A stretch of 64,000 bases of DNA from Sclerurus mexicanus (taxonomy: Eukaryota; Chordata; Aves; Passeriformes; Furnariidae). Below the pieces are notes generated by a model. The model saw only the letters and a program-made list of their open reading frames with translations, was not told the origin of the DNA and did not search any database. A program made the position numbers and the translations under genes. Positions 1 through 12,810 of this stretch are shown piece after piece. Every line of letters begins with the position of its first letter. Positions within the stretch are counted from its first letter, which is position 1. The DNA is taken from positions 434,001-498,000 of the forward strand of contig VWZF01002261.1 of assembly GCA_013396755.1 (NCBI GenBank). The letters are read 5' to 3'.

Positions 1-296
1 CAAATCCCCAAGACCAAGTGATATTCAGTAAGATGTTCTAAAGGCAGTCGGGTATGAAATTACTGTAATGTTGTAATATGTAACCTTTTGCTTATGATAC
101 CTTGGTGCCAGAAAAAGAGAGGTAGTTAATGTAATACCAGGACTTGAAGACAGTTCTTTGGGGGTTTGGAGAACTACAGACTGGTAAGCCAGGAGTTTCA
201 GAACGGTCTCATGACACCAAAGGATAAAGCTATAAAAGGCCACATAAAATTTAATGCACAAAAATCTAAAGTGATATACATGGGAAAACAATTGTA

Positions 297-317
297 ACTT
301 TAGACTTTAGACTTTAG
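297..317. repeat. Three tandem copies of a 7-bp unit (ACTTTAG)
   Basis: Three exact head-to-tail copies of ACTTTAG are visible. This is a small minisatellite-like duplication in AT-rich DNA, with no sign of function. Confidence 0.9.
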
Positions 318-418
318 AGAGGCCTTTGAATTTGTATTGCATTTTTCATACATACTTTTGGTGAAGATTTCAGAAAGCTCTAACTGTACTGCTGATGCAA
401 ACTGTATTTTTAAACCTC

Positions 419-434
419 TTTTTTTTTTTTTTTT
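419..434. repeat. Poly-T tract (16 T)
   Basis: An uninterrupted run of 16 T. On the minus strand it reads as an A-tract. No recognisable retroposed gene lies next to it, so it is called a simple homopolymer. Confidence 0.9.
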
Positions 435-1794
435 GAGAAATGAAACAATAGTTTTTTCAGCAATCCCTGATAGGTGCTGCAAAAGAACCCAAATCTGGAA
501 TGCAAGCTAAACTTTAAAAGATAAATTGTCCAACATGAAAGTCTAAACCAGATTTCTATTTATATCCTTATAATTTCCGATAAATTTTAGCCAACTGAAA
601 AAATTAATCACCACATCTTTATGCATTTGAGTAAGTCATATCCCTTGTAGTTCAAAGACCACTTATATTTTATTTCCTCTATTAAGCAAAAGGCACATTT
701 CCCTCATTTGCAGTCTTTAACCTCAGTCTTTTTATGCAGTCTTCTGAACAAGCCAAACATGCAAAATTCATTCCCCTACCTGGATGCAATTTAGAGGCCA
801 GGACTGATCTAACTCTTCAGATTATTTACCAGTGAGCTAATTTTGCCTTTTGTTAATGAAAGAGCTGGTAAGCCTGCCTCTGTGGCAGCCCGCTCAGCCA
901 GCAAGGGCATGCAAACTTTCCTGAGCAGTTTGAAGTTCTTGGAGTGATGGGTGGGAACCACTGAAGTTGGTGAGAACACTCCGTACTCAGAAAAACTTCT
1001 TACTCTAAGAACTACATAGAGAAGGAAAGAAAAGTCTCTTTACATAAGGTGGAGGGGAAGACTTAGTTACCTAAAACAGAGATTGTCAGGTATTTTAAAG
1101 ATGTTTTGTAAAAAATACTTGCAAAAGCATTGTATCAGAGGGTGATAGCTGAGAGTAGAGGTAGATTTTAAGAAGACTAGGTTGTACACTGTTTCCTGCA
1201 TAAATTTTGCTTATTTACAGAGGAATTGCACTGTGATATGCTTTATTCCACACCAAAGAAGACTAAAAAAGGCAGTTTGTCCGGTGAGTTGTGTAGAGTG
1301 CACTGTGGTACCCTCCTAATGCACCCCCGGTAAGTAAAGGGCTGCCCTTTCCCATGTCTCTGCCCCGCACATCTGCCTGCAGCTGAGTGTGTTTGTACTG
1401 CAGCCTAGGCCTGTAGGGTACCTGACCCCATGGGTGCTCTCACGCATCCATAGAACCCTTCTTGGCACCGTTACAGAAAGAATGGCATTGCCATAGTAAC
1501 GGCCATAGAAACAGCGCCTGCACAACAATATTAAATCACAGGAAATAAAAATATGGTAGCACAAGGAACTAAAACCAGGAAAATGGGCTTTTGCCTGTAC
1601 TCTTGTTTTTTAAAAAACCCCCATAAAGTCTTGCCCAATGTTACATGGAAGAAGTGTTTTTTAGGAAGTATTTGAAGATGAAAAGATCTCTTTATCTACA
1701 ACCAAAATGCCTTCCTCCCTGGAGTAGGGTGTAGTAAGTTATTAACTAGCAGCAGCTACACAACACAGCTCTTTAGGGTGGGAATTGAAGAACA

Positions 1795-1925
1795 TAATCA
1801 GCAAATAATGCAAATTACTGCTAATCAAATAAATTAATTCATTGCCTTTGATTAGTAAAAATTCAATTCCATCTGCAAAGTGCTGTCTGTAGCAAATTCA
1901 GGCCAAGAATATGCAGCTTGATCAG
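1795..1925. promoter_or_regulatory. Candidate conserved enhancer-like block (octamer plus homeodomain-type sites)
   Basis: This AT-rich block has densely packed transcription-factor-like motifs: a perfect octamer ATGCAAAT at 1808-1815, followed by several TAAT/ATTA cores (CTAATC, TTAATT, GATTAG) within about 50 bp. Such clustering is typical of POU/homeodomain-bound developmental enhancers in vertebrate gene deserts. It is also partly expected by chance in AT-rich DNA. The regulatory call is an inference from motif density; cross-species conservation was not measured. Confidence 0.3.
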
Positions 1926-2805
1926 TAAAGTTTGTAAATAACTTTGCAGCTGAAGTATGTTGTTCAACTAGTGAAGTTGTAGCTCAGTTGCCAAAGTACT
2001 TCAAAATATCCACAGCTGAGATATGGAGGAGCTCAGCTAGAGAGACAGGTGCCCGGATCTGTGACAAATTAAAGTAAATTAGAAGCGTATTCATCTTCAC
2101 TAACAGTATATACAAAGAAGACTTATAAATAATATCTCAATCATTCCACTGTTCATACCACAAACAAATCACGCCACACAACCAGGAAAGGGTGCTGTGA
2201 AATTAATGAATGCATATCAGCCAAAGCATAGAGGGAGTCTGGTCATCAACCCGTCACTCTGGTGGCCACGGTATTTGGAAAGTTATGAGAGGACAACACA
2301 CTTGCCAGGGAACAGTACTGTCTAAGCTGCAAGTTTACTCTCTGCATTACAATTTGAACTTTTACTTTAAGTCACGCTTTCAACAAGCTTTCAGTGATCC
2401 CTGCAAAAATAAAACACAAGAGATCGAGGCAGGGGAGGGAATCCATGTTATCATTTCTATTTACAACTGTGTAGAATAGATTGAATTGAAACAGCTGGGA
2501 TTGTCTGTCTAATTGATTCAAATGTGCATTCAACTTGTTGTTTAGATCATTGAGTTGATTATGTAAACGAGCTTCCTATGGAAGATGATGAGTATGGGGG
2601 TTTTTTTCTCTTGGACTCTCATATGGTGTAATGATGATAAAAAAAATGTCACCAGGGAAATAGCAGCAGTGTTCAAGACAACTGATGGTGGACAGCAGCT
2701 CTGTGAAAGTGTGTGTTCCCCATTTCTCAAATGAGCTATTAGATAGTTTGACTTGCGTAAAGCAAGAGGAATTTTGGAACTTTATAGGCTTATCCCATGC
2801 TGTGA

Positions 2806-2890
2806 AACACACACAAAAAAATCCCCCCAAATAACCCCCCTTCAAAAAAAATCAACCAAAAGAAAAAGAAAAAAAAAAAGGGAAAGGAAA
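2806..2890. repeat. A/C-rich low-complexity stretch ending in an A-rich run
   Basis: CACACA and runs of A and C are followed by a long A-rich, G-sprinkled tract (2843-2890). It looks like simple low-complexity sequence. No LINE or SINE body was recognised on either side. Confidence 0.75.
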
Positions 2891-3656
2891 TACCTTAATA
2901 CAGATAAAATTCTGTAGGTACTCAACTCAAAATTAATTATTCATTACTTAGACTTTTTGCACAACTAATATACAGGAATATACCACGATTTTGGGTCAGA
3001 ATGTATCATGGGATCCTGATGCACCTTCACTGAGTGCAAGAGCAATTTATGGCAAAAAATTTAATTTAGAAATTCAAGAAATTGCAATTTAGTAACCTTA
3101 CAAAGAAGCTTTAGAAACATTTCAGGTATCACTCAGAGATGTCAGCTTTCCTGAAAAATACTTTCACAATTAACTTATTAGTCTTCTAGAGCTGAATCTC
3201 CTACGTTGGATATCACCAAGGGAAAATAAAGATCTACTTCCAAAAGAATAGCAGAGGAATTCTAGACACTCTTTTATAGATATTGCACCCCTAAGCATGT
3301 TTGGTGCCTTTGGCCTTTGGAACATTAAGTCTTGGGCTTAGAATTCTGTTAGATTAATAAACACATTCTGAAGAGATTAACATATGAATTCATGAACACT
3401 CATTTAAAGATTAAAAGCAGGAAGAGAAACCGATATTGAAATGGAATTATTCTGATAGTCTCCATCTTCTTAAAATAGAATAATTATAAAATAAAAGCAT
3501 ACCTGGTAGGTAATTACTGTGTATTTTTATTGGTTTTTACATTTGAATAACTTTGGAAGCCCAAATTATTGCTGGAAATCTGAGTAATTCTTGATTTTTT
3601 AATTTATACTTGTTTCAATTTGCTGGTTTCCAGTTTTAATTTCCCTGCTTCTGGTT

Positions 3657-3694
3657 TGTTTGGTTTTTTTTGTTTGTTTGTTTGTTTGTTTTGG
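3657..3694. repeat. (TTTG)n simple repeat
   Basis: A run of T leads into about five TTTG units, then more T. This is a tetranucleotide simple repeat. Confidence 0.85.
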
Positions 3695-3865
3695 CTTTTT
3701 CAGTGTTTTTTTTTAATTACTTTAGTGCTCAAATAAAGTGACTTAAAAAATAACTTATAATTCACAGGACAGACATTGGCAACTAACTTAATGACAGTTT
3801 TTAGAACTAAGAACTGGCACCACATCAATTATGAATTTTTGCATTAATTTTATTTTATAAATCAG

Positions 3866-3892
3866 AATATTTAAATTTTAAATTTAAATATT
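3866..3892. repeat. Perfect 27-bp AT palindrome
   Basis: Two 13-base arms, AATATTTAAATTT (3866-3878) and AAATTTAAATATT (3880-3892), are exact reverse complements around a single T at 3879. The sequence could extrude as a hairpin or cruciform. All bases are A or T, so it may simply have grown out of AT-rich simple sequence. Confidence 0.9.
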
Positions 3893-6427
3893 TAATGGCA
3901 GACTTATTTAAATACTGTGTTATAATGTTCTTGGCAGACTGTATTTCTAGAAGTGTATGTTGCAGTTATAATAGCAAGCTGAATATGCAGCAGTGACAGT
4001 AGAAATTAAAGAATGAGCACAATAATCTGGAATTGTCTGGTTGACTTTATTGCCATTGAATTTACTTTTTTACATTAAGAACAGAAAAGAATATAACATT
4101 GTGCTTTCAAATGATCCAGCATTTCCTAACATTACCATCACAGCTGAGTGCAATTCTCCTGCTTTTTTCTACTCTTATTCTCAGTGGGTAGGTCCTGTAA
4201 AATATTGTGGCTCAAGAATGAGTTCCTTTTATTAATACAAAAAGAGTTTTGCTAAACAAAACAGTTTAGTTATTTCTGAGGGAGATGACTTTTTAACCAA
4301 ACTTGCTTTCCTTTTAAATCACAAGAGCTTTTCACCTCTTTGAACATTTGCTTTCTTCTTGTGGATTGTTAAATGTTTTATCTCCCAAGCTGTCCTGGGA
4401 AAATCTCTGGTTGCAGGTAAGTGAAGCAATGTGTCTATTATTTACAATGTAATAACATTTGTCCTCGGACACTAAAGAGCTAACTTATTTGATTGATTTG
4501 ATTTATTTGTATAATTATTTGATATATGAAAAGAACTGCTACAATAGAGAGAGAGAAATTTATTCACAAGCATGAATGCCTACAGAGTCTGTGATTTCCA
4601 CTACGAAGCCTCTGTGGTCACAAGTACCAAACCACTGAACATCTGCCAAATTGCCCTCATGGTCTGGTTACCTGTGACTATTCAGTATATGCTTTTGTGG
4701 CTACTTCATTTTCTATATTCACCCTTCATATACGACTTTAAACTTTGTGCATGCCTCAAGTCCTGTTTTTTCCTGGTATTTGCAACAGACAGAATCCAGT
4801 TTTTTGAGGCATCTGTAAGGTATTTTCCATTTGAAGCCATTGGTATTCAATGGTAATAGTAACTTAGGAGGCCAGAGATCACTCACTGCAAGCTCCACTG
4901 CTACTGAACTCGTGCCAGTCATGAGTACTACAGATGTTTATTCTATCAGCAGATGGAAACTTCATGGGTCATTTTTCCTCCTTCCCAAGGGTAAATGTCA
5001 GTTTGTTTGAGACTTGAAAACTCACTTTCTTGTCACCAGGTCAAAACGCTGACCTAATCAGTAACAGCAGCATTTTAGGTTAGACATTAGGGAATCTTCT
5101 GATACATTAGCTGCTGACTCAAGCATATGTCCACAAAAACAGGCTCCCCGTTGAGACTCAGGTGCCATCTTGCATGTCTGATATCAAGGCTGTGCAATGT
5201 GCAGTTAATGTTAGCAGACATCATGTCATATTTACCTTGGAGAACAGTTTTAATGGACCATGGATGAACCACCAGAAAAAAATAAATTGACTCTAACCTG
5301 AATTCTACGCTACATAAGGTACATCATGAACAACTATGTGCTAACATATTTTAGAATTCAGAATGAGGTACCCATTAATTATGATCAGTAGCAGCATAAG
5401 AGTATTCCTGCTTTACTTCATCAGTACAGCGTTAAAATAATACAAGCGCATCTCAGAGACATATTATTTTTTTTCCTAATATACAAAAATCAGAAATCTG
5501 ATAAAAATTACAGCTCAGATTTCAGAGTTCAAATGAGTGGCCAGTTGACTGCAACTCAACAAGTGAAGGTACAACTCAAAAATCTTCCCATATTGCATAT
5601 GCTGCCAAAATTGACTGGATATTGTGAGTGCAGAGCTACTGGTCACACATGCTGATATGTCTCTGAGAGTGTCATGTGCAGCATAAAAAGAGGAAAATGG
5701 ATAAAGAGATGTTAAGGTCCACCTCCTCTGATTTTCAGACTTCTCTGAAACTGAAAACGCTAAAATTACCAACCCATTAACATGCCTTTGGTCTACTTGA
5801 AGCAACCAGTTGTTTGAAATGGAAATGTTCCTCTGTATGCTTATACAGCCCATAGTTTCTCTCCAAAGATGATGAAGTTTTGAAAAAATAAATTAATTGA
5901 ACGAATTTTTTTTCTAAAGCCACCCACAACAATACGTCTCAGAACGGATAGTTTTATTTTATGCATGTATGTGTCCTTCTGACCTGAGAGGGAAATGAAA
6001 TTAAATTTATCATGTCTTTGTTCATTTGACTCTATAACATGGCAAACCATTAGAACACCTGTATAGAAAACAAAGCCCACCCTACACTCTCTGCCAGGTT
6101 GCAGGTTCCAGTTTTGATTGTTGCTGCCATAACCCCATTTTACCAGGGAACAATAACATTAAAGTTGGTAAGAGTTATAATCGTGTTAGTACTGGCCTGT
6201 GCAAACAGATCCTTTGGAATGCAATCCCATTTGACTCCACATTTTCACCCTGGGACAGAGAAGCTGTACGTAGAGTTGCCCTGCTGTGCTGCCTATCTGC
6301 TGTCTGACCCCAGGGCCTGAATAACAGCAAGGCTTCATTCAGGACAGCCACCTGGATTTGGTGGCAATGGTACCTTTCAAAAGCTCTGCACCACTGCCTT
6401 TTTCCAGAGTCACTTTATTATCATCCC

Positions 6428-6516
6428 TGCTACTTGCCTGCTGTTAGACCTAGGAAAAGTTACTCCCCCATCGGTACTTCATTTCCCCCATTTCTGAAAA
6501 TGGAAAATTGTCATTA
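6428..6516 (+). mobile_element. Degenerate MIR/L2-type 3' remnant
   Basis: The stretch follows the order of the well-known MIR/L2 3' region: a 'GACCT-GG-AAGT-ACT' segment, then 'CTTCA-TTTCCCC', then 'CATTTCTGAAAATGG'. This resembles the ancestral consensus phrase about a cautious 'cttgggcaagtcactt ... cagtttcccc ... tgtaaaatgg'. It is heavily diverged, as expected of an ancient amniote repeat in a bird. No coding content remains. The call rests on remembered consensus order, not an alignment. Confidence 0.5.
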
Positions 6517-6519
6517 ATC

Positions 6520-9500
6520 AGTACAGCATTGGCGGTCCATTGACCAGGGATGAAACAAGTCTGGTTTTAATACTATAAAGCCATACATATTACTACATAC
6601 CTGGTGCTCAACTGAGTTGTCCAAATAATCTGTCTTTTTCTTAGAACCAATTTCCTGAAATGCTACTGAGAAATCATCTTGAGCCCGATCTTAAACCCTT
6701 AATGTCCTACTAATTAGGCAGTTACTTGTATTAAGAACTGTTCCTTAGAAGGAAAGGTTTATAGGACTAGGCTTTTATTGTAAGGAATAAAACATTGAAA
6801 GCATGTTTTAATTATTCATGAAGGTTGTGACTACTTATAATAAATACATGCATATCTGTATCTAGACAAAATAATGCCATTTCTGAGAATCAACTGTATG
6901 GTTGCCTAAAAGCTGTTTCAGCCCTGCATGTTCAATCCCAGATGTACATTCATCTCAGCTAAAAATTGCAGCAAATGTACACAGCTGGGTTGCTAACAAT
7001 CTGAGTACTACTGTTTTTCCAAGTGTTCCTTAAGAAATACTTTAGGAAAGTTATTGTATATGCTCTTACTTTAACTCTGCCCTGTATTTAACAGCAGAAC
7101 ATTGTTTCACTCTCGATATTTGAAATATAATCTTTGCCCTTTGAGAACACGACGCATTACAATTTCAATGAAAAAGTATTTTGTTTTCTGAGACTTTTCC
7201 TCACATTATCTGTTTTCAAAACTCTAGGTTACAGGGCCATATTTTTATCTTTTGTGTAACATCATCCCTGAAGAAATTTGATTGCATTTTACTTCAGATT
7301 CCGTGAAACTCATCTCTCCTTGTGTTTCAGCCTGAAGACAAAGGTGCCAACACTCCTTGCAAGAAGATTCAGTTCTGAGGGCACTCAAGATTACATATCT
7401 ATCAGAACTGAAATCAAAGGCAGGGTAAGTGATACTATCTGGAATTTTTCTCAGATCCTGCAGAACTCAATGGGACAGAACAACAAAAGGAGACTGGAAA
7501 TTTCTTTTTCATTTGCCGCGCCTCAGTGCATAAACAGAATTTAAATTCTCATATATTTTTTGTTCAAACTATAGAATGGCTAATTAGGAAATTTCCGGTA
7601 TTATTTTTTCAGGTTTAGCATTTAGGGAATCTCTTGTGTTAATATACTCCCTAGAGTTGCCTATTTTGTGACTAAGAGAACAGGGTGTTTATTACAGTTT
7701 CTAAAATTCTGCCAAATCAGATTCTTTACAGTTTTGTCTCAGGAAACATCGTCCAAAGTCTGTAGAGATCACATTACATAATCAGAAAGGTCGTTGAGGG
7801 CTTTGCTGGCCCATGGAGTAAAATATCAAAATAAACACAGGAGCAGAGAAAAAAGGTATGGGCTGTTATATAAATTACTTAAGAATTATCTTAAAAAGCA
7901 AAAAGAAAGTCAAAACCAACTTAATAGATGAAGAAATTGCACTGAAAAGCTTGAGTAGAGGCAAGACATTGTAATCTGCTCATTAGAAGGAACGGCATCA
8001 CCAATGACAATATCCAGGATCAGGATGCTGAGAGATCCTTCCTTGGGACTAATCATTTCTAATTAATGGTAAATTAAATGGAAGGAAAATTAAGTATTAG
8101 GTGGTTAGCCTAACTTCTGAATGACTTCACCCTCCTCCTTGTAGTGAAGCAGCAATTCAGAAAAACAGCAACAGAGAAATCACAGAGAGCAAATGATGAA
8201 ATCCTCGTTCCAGCACTATACAAGACATTATATATATACAAAGCTTCATCACCAAGGAACAATCTCCAGCCTGGAGAGGAAAGGAGCCTGTGAAATGGTG
8301 AATATTACAAAGATTCTCTTGGGGGTCTAGCAGGTGTTGATATCCACTGTCATAAATGTACTTGAAGTAATGAGACTATTAAGACAGTGTATAAACAAAC
8401 AGTATAGTACTCAAACCATGGGAAATTAATTGACCTTTAAGCACAAGAAAATAGAATTTAAAAGGAAAAGAGTAAAACTACTTTCAGTCAGTGCTTTCCT
8501 ACTGGAATCAAATCACATATGAATGAGATTTGATGGTAATCATTATAAGTCAGAGCTAGAAATTTCAGAAAAGCAGTAAATAAAGCAAAAAGATGTGGAC
8601 AGAAGTCTACAGGTAGCAGAATCAATGAATATAAGACATGGGTTTTGCATATATATCAGGAACAATACAGTTGTAGCAATAACTCTGATCTACAACTAAA
8701 AGTGAATAATAGAAATAAAAAAAAAACCGAAAGAGTGTACATATCTGTATCACAGGACAAAAATTAAATACTTCCCATGTAATATAAAGAACTGAGCATA
8801 TTTAAAAACTGTAGTAAAATTGGTCATTTTAACAGCATATCCATTTCTAATTTAGAGGAAAAAAATGCCTGAACTACAAATAATTTAAAATTGCATAGGA
8901 AAGGACAGTTCCGAAGTAATAAGACTGTGTGGAGAGCTGTTCTAGATGGGGACATATATGTGCCACTGGAAAACTGAACACCAAAACACGAGATCTTCCT
9001 CCAAATATATGTTCTAGTCTCTAAGAGAATTCAATCACTGAAGTCCTATTTGCATTTTAAAAAAATCTGAGTGCAGAGGATTAATTTATCTCTTCTGAGA
9101 GGAACATTTGTAACATTTTTTAGCAGATCTGGGAGCTTCAACTGTGGATCATACTGCCATGGGAAAGAAATCTTAGGTTGTCATGTTCAAGTATCCAGTA
9201 ACAGGTGGGTAACATGTACCAATGATCACTTTTAGGCAATCTTAGACCAAACTCTTGGTAGGTCAGAACTTTTTTTTTAGGGCCATCTTGATTGCAAAGA
9301 ATTCTGACTGTCAAAGGTGTACTGGCTGCTCATGGTGAAAAACCAAATATGCCTTTTCTGCTTCTCTGGGAATTGCTTTTAGAAATCAGGAGGAATCATG
9401 AGTCTACCTTACTGATCCACCCTGGTCTGATTAAAATGACTTGCAGGAAATAGCACAGTGATACAACAGCCAAACAAAACTTCTAATGAGTAATAACATC

Positions 9501-12440
9501 CCTGGGAGAACACTGCTAGTACAAAGAGTGATTTACTGTAGTTCAGTAGCTCATTTACTTTGACTGAAATATCAGTTCATCAGTGTAGCAAAAAGAAATT
9601 TGCTTCTCAAAAGAATTGAGAGAAAACATTCCTTCTTTCCTTCTAAAATCATGTAGAATTTCAAGACAATATAAATGCTGTGAAATAAATGTACTCACAG
9701 TACTGCAACAAAGAAAATATTGGTCTTCTCTGCCATGTGATTACCCTCCCACCCCTCAAGTGATAAGTCAAAATGTTAAACAGGAAAGCAGTGCACAGAC
9801 AGCAGAAGCTGCCAAATTAGAGAGTAGCAGTTTGTTCTCCAGTGGTCTAGGAGTGAAAAAATCCTGTATGTTCATGGTCAAGGAGAGACTGGAAATGGAG
9901 AGACCCCACTGAGTATATGAAATCTCAGCCCTTCCCTGCAACAGCTCCCAGGCTGCAGAGGTGAAACGAAAGATTAGCTGATCGGTAAAACTTGCAGATT
10001 ATTCATTTTGAATTGAATTGACGTTCCCATGGTACAGTAGGCAAAATTTACTCCGGCTTTAACAGAGCGATTCCTACCAGACTGAGGTGGTAAATGTTTA
10101 CTTTTTGCCTCCACGTTGACTCTGGCTTGCTTCTCACCAAGCTAGAATCACCTATGGTCTGTGCATGTTGATACACACCGATTCTATTGTTACTTGCATG
10201 TTCAATTTAACTTTTTGGTTTTACTCTCCACATTAAACAAGAAATTGCCTTTTATTTCTTTTTTTCTTTTACAAAGAAGCTTTGAGTGTTTGCAGCATAC
10301 AAGACATATTTGCAAACAGCCATCTGTAACTGCACAGCAAAAGTCTCCAACTAAAATCTGAACTATCTGTGAATGGGATTTGTTTTTCTTGGCTTCTCAT
10401 AGTCCTGCCATCTCTTATGTTTTCCACTTATCTATTAGAACCAGTATTTTCAAGTATGAAGCAAACCAGTATGTGGCAATGATATGAGACGTTTTCACAC
10501 ACATAAGAAATTAATCAGATGAAAAATATTAAGACTTATCTTAAACATTTGCTCTTTCTTGCATGATTTAATTATTGGTGCAAGATCTGCAGTCTGAAGT
10601 GGGCTACTGATTTCCAGTTTTAAAAAGTGGATGACTGTATTTCATGTACCTACTAAAATTAACAAATTAAGTTCACTGTTTTCACAGTCATGTGAAGGAT
10701 TTTAATTTCCAAATTATTTTTAAGAAAAAGTCATTCTACACCAAACTAAAAAGATTAATGGGATATGAAAAATCATTAAGCTTTTCCTTCTCTATAATAT
10801 TCCTGAATTTATCATTAGTACCATACAGCTCTGCATATGTGTGTGTGTGTGTGTGTGTGTGAGAATACAGAACTGCAAAAGCAGCTTCTGGCACCAAAAT
10901 ACTAACTGATCACTTTAGGCAGAAAACATGTGGCTACTTTTAGTTGCTTTCTCGTTTTTCAGATGACTCATTTGCAGGATCAGAGTTTTAAGGAACTATT
11001 AGTAGTAGGTGTATGGACACCGTGCATACTAAGTTTACCTCCGCAAAGTGTTGCAAGATTTTACAGCTGCTAAAATCTTCCTTTTAGATAGGTGGATAAA
11101 AGTTCTCCTGCTATGAACACTGCTCTGAGATTCCACCTACGAATCAGCTCATTATCAAAGGTCAATAAGAGGTCATAAGAGGTGCTGTACCTCTACAGGG
11201 GCTCCAGAAACAAACTTCTCAAACTTTCAGAAGTTTTACTGACTCCCCATCCCTGAAATCGCTTTTTCTGTGAGGCTTGAAATTTGTAATAGTGGAGGGC
11301 ACATAAGATGAGCTTGGAATGGCAAAAAATGAGGATGAAGGAGACACTTGTATCTTAGTGTGAAGTGCTAGTCAGTTAGGTACTGCTAGAAGTTCAGATG
11401 AGAAAGAGAGGTGTTATCAAAGTTACTGATAGAAATGTTAATGTCAGACCCTGCTAAAGGTTGAGCATCTGCTGGTCATCCCCAAAGACAAAACAAAATG
11501 TTTTTCTGTTTATAATCAAAGGTGTAACTCGTAAAATTCTCTGGAAGTCTTAGAAGATGCTGTAAAAGCAAAAAATATTACAGCACCAGCTCGCATTCTT
11601 GCTTGAAAACAGGGTTCTATTGCACTTGTGTTCCAGTTATTTGTACGTCTCTGCACTTTCTCTGTGTTGTTATTTACACTGTATCTGCCAAAGCAGGCAT
11701 ATTACTTCACCTACAGGAGATGTTTTGGGATTGTTCTTTGTTTTGAAGATTTATTTTTGCAACAGATTGTAGGAGTTTTGAGAATAATCTAGATCTCACT
11801 GTTTTTGTATCATTTGCTTCCATAAAAAGCTAAAAGCACTCCTACATTACAATGACTCTCCAAAAACCCCCCCTAAAAACCTCAAAAAAACACCAACTCT
11901 ATTTTGAGTCAGAGCTTAACTGCCACCTTATTTTACTTATTTTTATTTTATCCAACTTTGCAGATGTTTGCCTGAATCTCAACAAAGTAATAAGCAATAA
12001 TGCCAGAACATGCCACCAGGATACAATGCAAGTCACCTCAACCTCAAAATAAATTGCTTGTTATGAGAAAGGGACACGGCATGAGCTAAAGGGTGATGTA
12101 TACAATACTGATTTAAAGATGTGGTGTTTGGCACAGGGCAGCACACAAAATTCCATAAAGAGGGTTACAGGCACAACTCTACCATAGGAATCACAGCACG
12201 GTGTGGAGGTGCCATATGAATTTTGGCAGGTCAGGTGCAGTTTGTAAGTCCAGGCAGTTATATTCTACCCCAGCATTAGAGAGAAAACAAGTAAACATTC
12301 TTTGGGGGAGAAACACGGCAACAGCATATGCATGTAAACACCTCCTTAGACACAGCGAGCATTTAATTGTGAGCTTGTCATTTTGAACAAGCTGCAGCAG
12401 GTTATTCCTTCCCAGTACGTGTTTCTTTGTAAGTTCTCAT
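6520..12440. other. Non-coding AT-rich DNA, no gene recognised
   Basis: Stop codons are frequent in all frames. The longest open frame is about 98 codons (9616-9912, plus) and has no recognisable domain. Apart from the TG microsatellite I see no mobile element, tRNA or other RNA gene. Intergenic or intronic sequence is the likely identity. Confidence 0.7.
10838..10861. repeat. (TG)12 dinucleotide microsatellite
   Basis: Twelve uninterrupted TG units (CA on the other strand). A tract of this length is commonly polymorphic in vertebrate populations. Confidence 0.95.
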
Positions 12441-12720
12441 CAAGGCAAGGAAAAATAGCTCTTTTGCTGCATATCAGGGAGCTATGCATTCTGTTCAGCT
12501 TCACACGTTTTTAGGCAACTGCGGTGCTATAATAAGGCAGTGACACAGCAGCACGCTCCGCATACCAATGGCTGCATTTCTTATGCAGGCTCACTTCTGC
12601 CCAGTGGAACTTTCTTCAAAAGAAGAAATGCAAATTATTGCATTTGCTGCTGGGTTATATAACACAACTTCGCAGAAATTAATAAGGGAAACAACAACAT
12701 CTTTTCCTCACCCTTTACAA
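12440..12720. promoter_or_regulatory. Candidate enhancer-like block with octamer dyad
   Basis: A stretch less monotonous than its surroundings. It carries a CCAAT-like site near 12,563 and several TGCAT-type motifs (for example CTGCATTTC and TTATGCAGG). It also has a perfect dyad at 12,626-12,645 with arms AAATGCAA and TTGCATTT around ATTA; the left arm belongs to an exact octamer, ATGCAAAT (12,628-12,635). Such POU-type sites in a dyad suggest a regulatory element. There is no start-site or exon evidence for a promoter. Function is inferred from motifs only. Confidence 0.35.
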
Positions 12721-12790
12721 AACTATCAGCACGCTGCCTGTGTTTTGTTTCAGGCCCTACAAATACGCAGGTCACTGCAGTTTGCCAGAG

Positions 12791-12810
12791 GAGGATAGAG
12801 GATAGAGGAT
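12791..12810. repeat. Short tandem repeat, 7-bp unit (GAGGATA)
   Basis: Two complete GAGGATA units and a partial third (GAGGAT) lie head to tail. Simple tandem duplication. Confidence 0.85.

Larger units (their letters stand above)
1..6400. other. Non-coding AT-rich DNA, no gene recognised
   Basis: Both strands are broken by frequent stop codons. The longest open frame is about 112 codons on the minus strand (5515-5853). Its translation has no domain, signal peptide or repeat that I recognise, and I see no convincing splice-site-bounded exon. The stretch contains homopolymer and TTTG-type low-complexity runs, an AT palindrome and an enhancer-like block, each listed separately. Intergenic or intronic vertebrate DNA is the simplest reading. 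Confidence 0.7.

Noticed and set aside
6125..6175. ACCCCATTTTACCAGGGAA, similar to an antisense MIR/L2 phrase
   Set aside because: Too short and without the adjoining blocks seen at 6428-6516.
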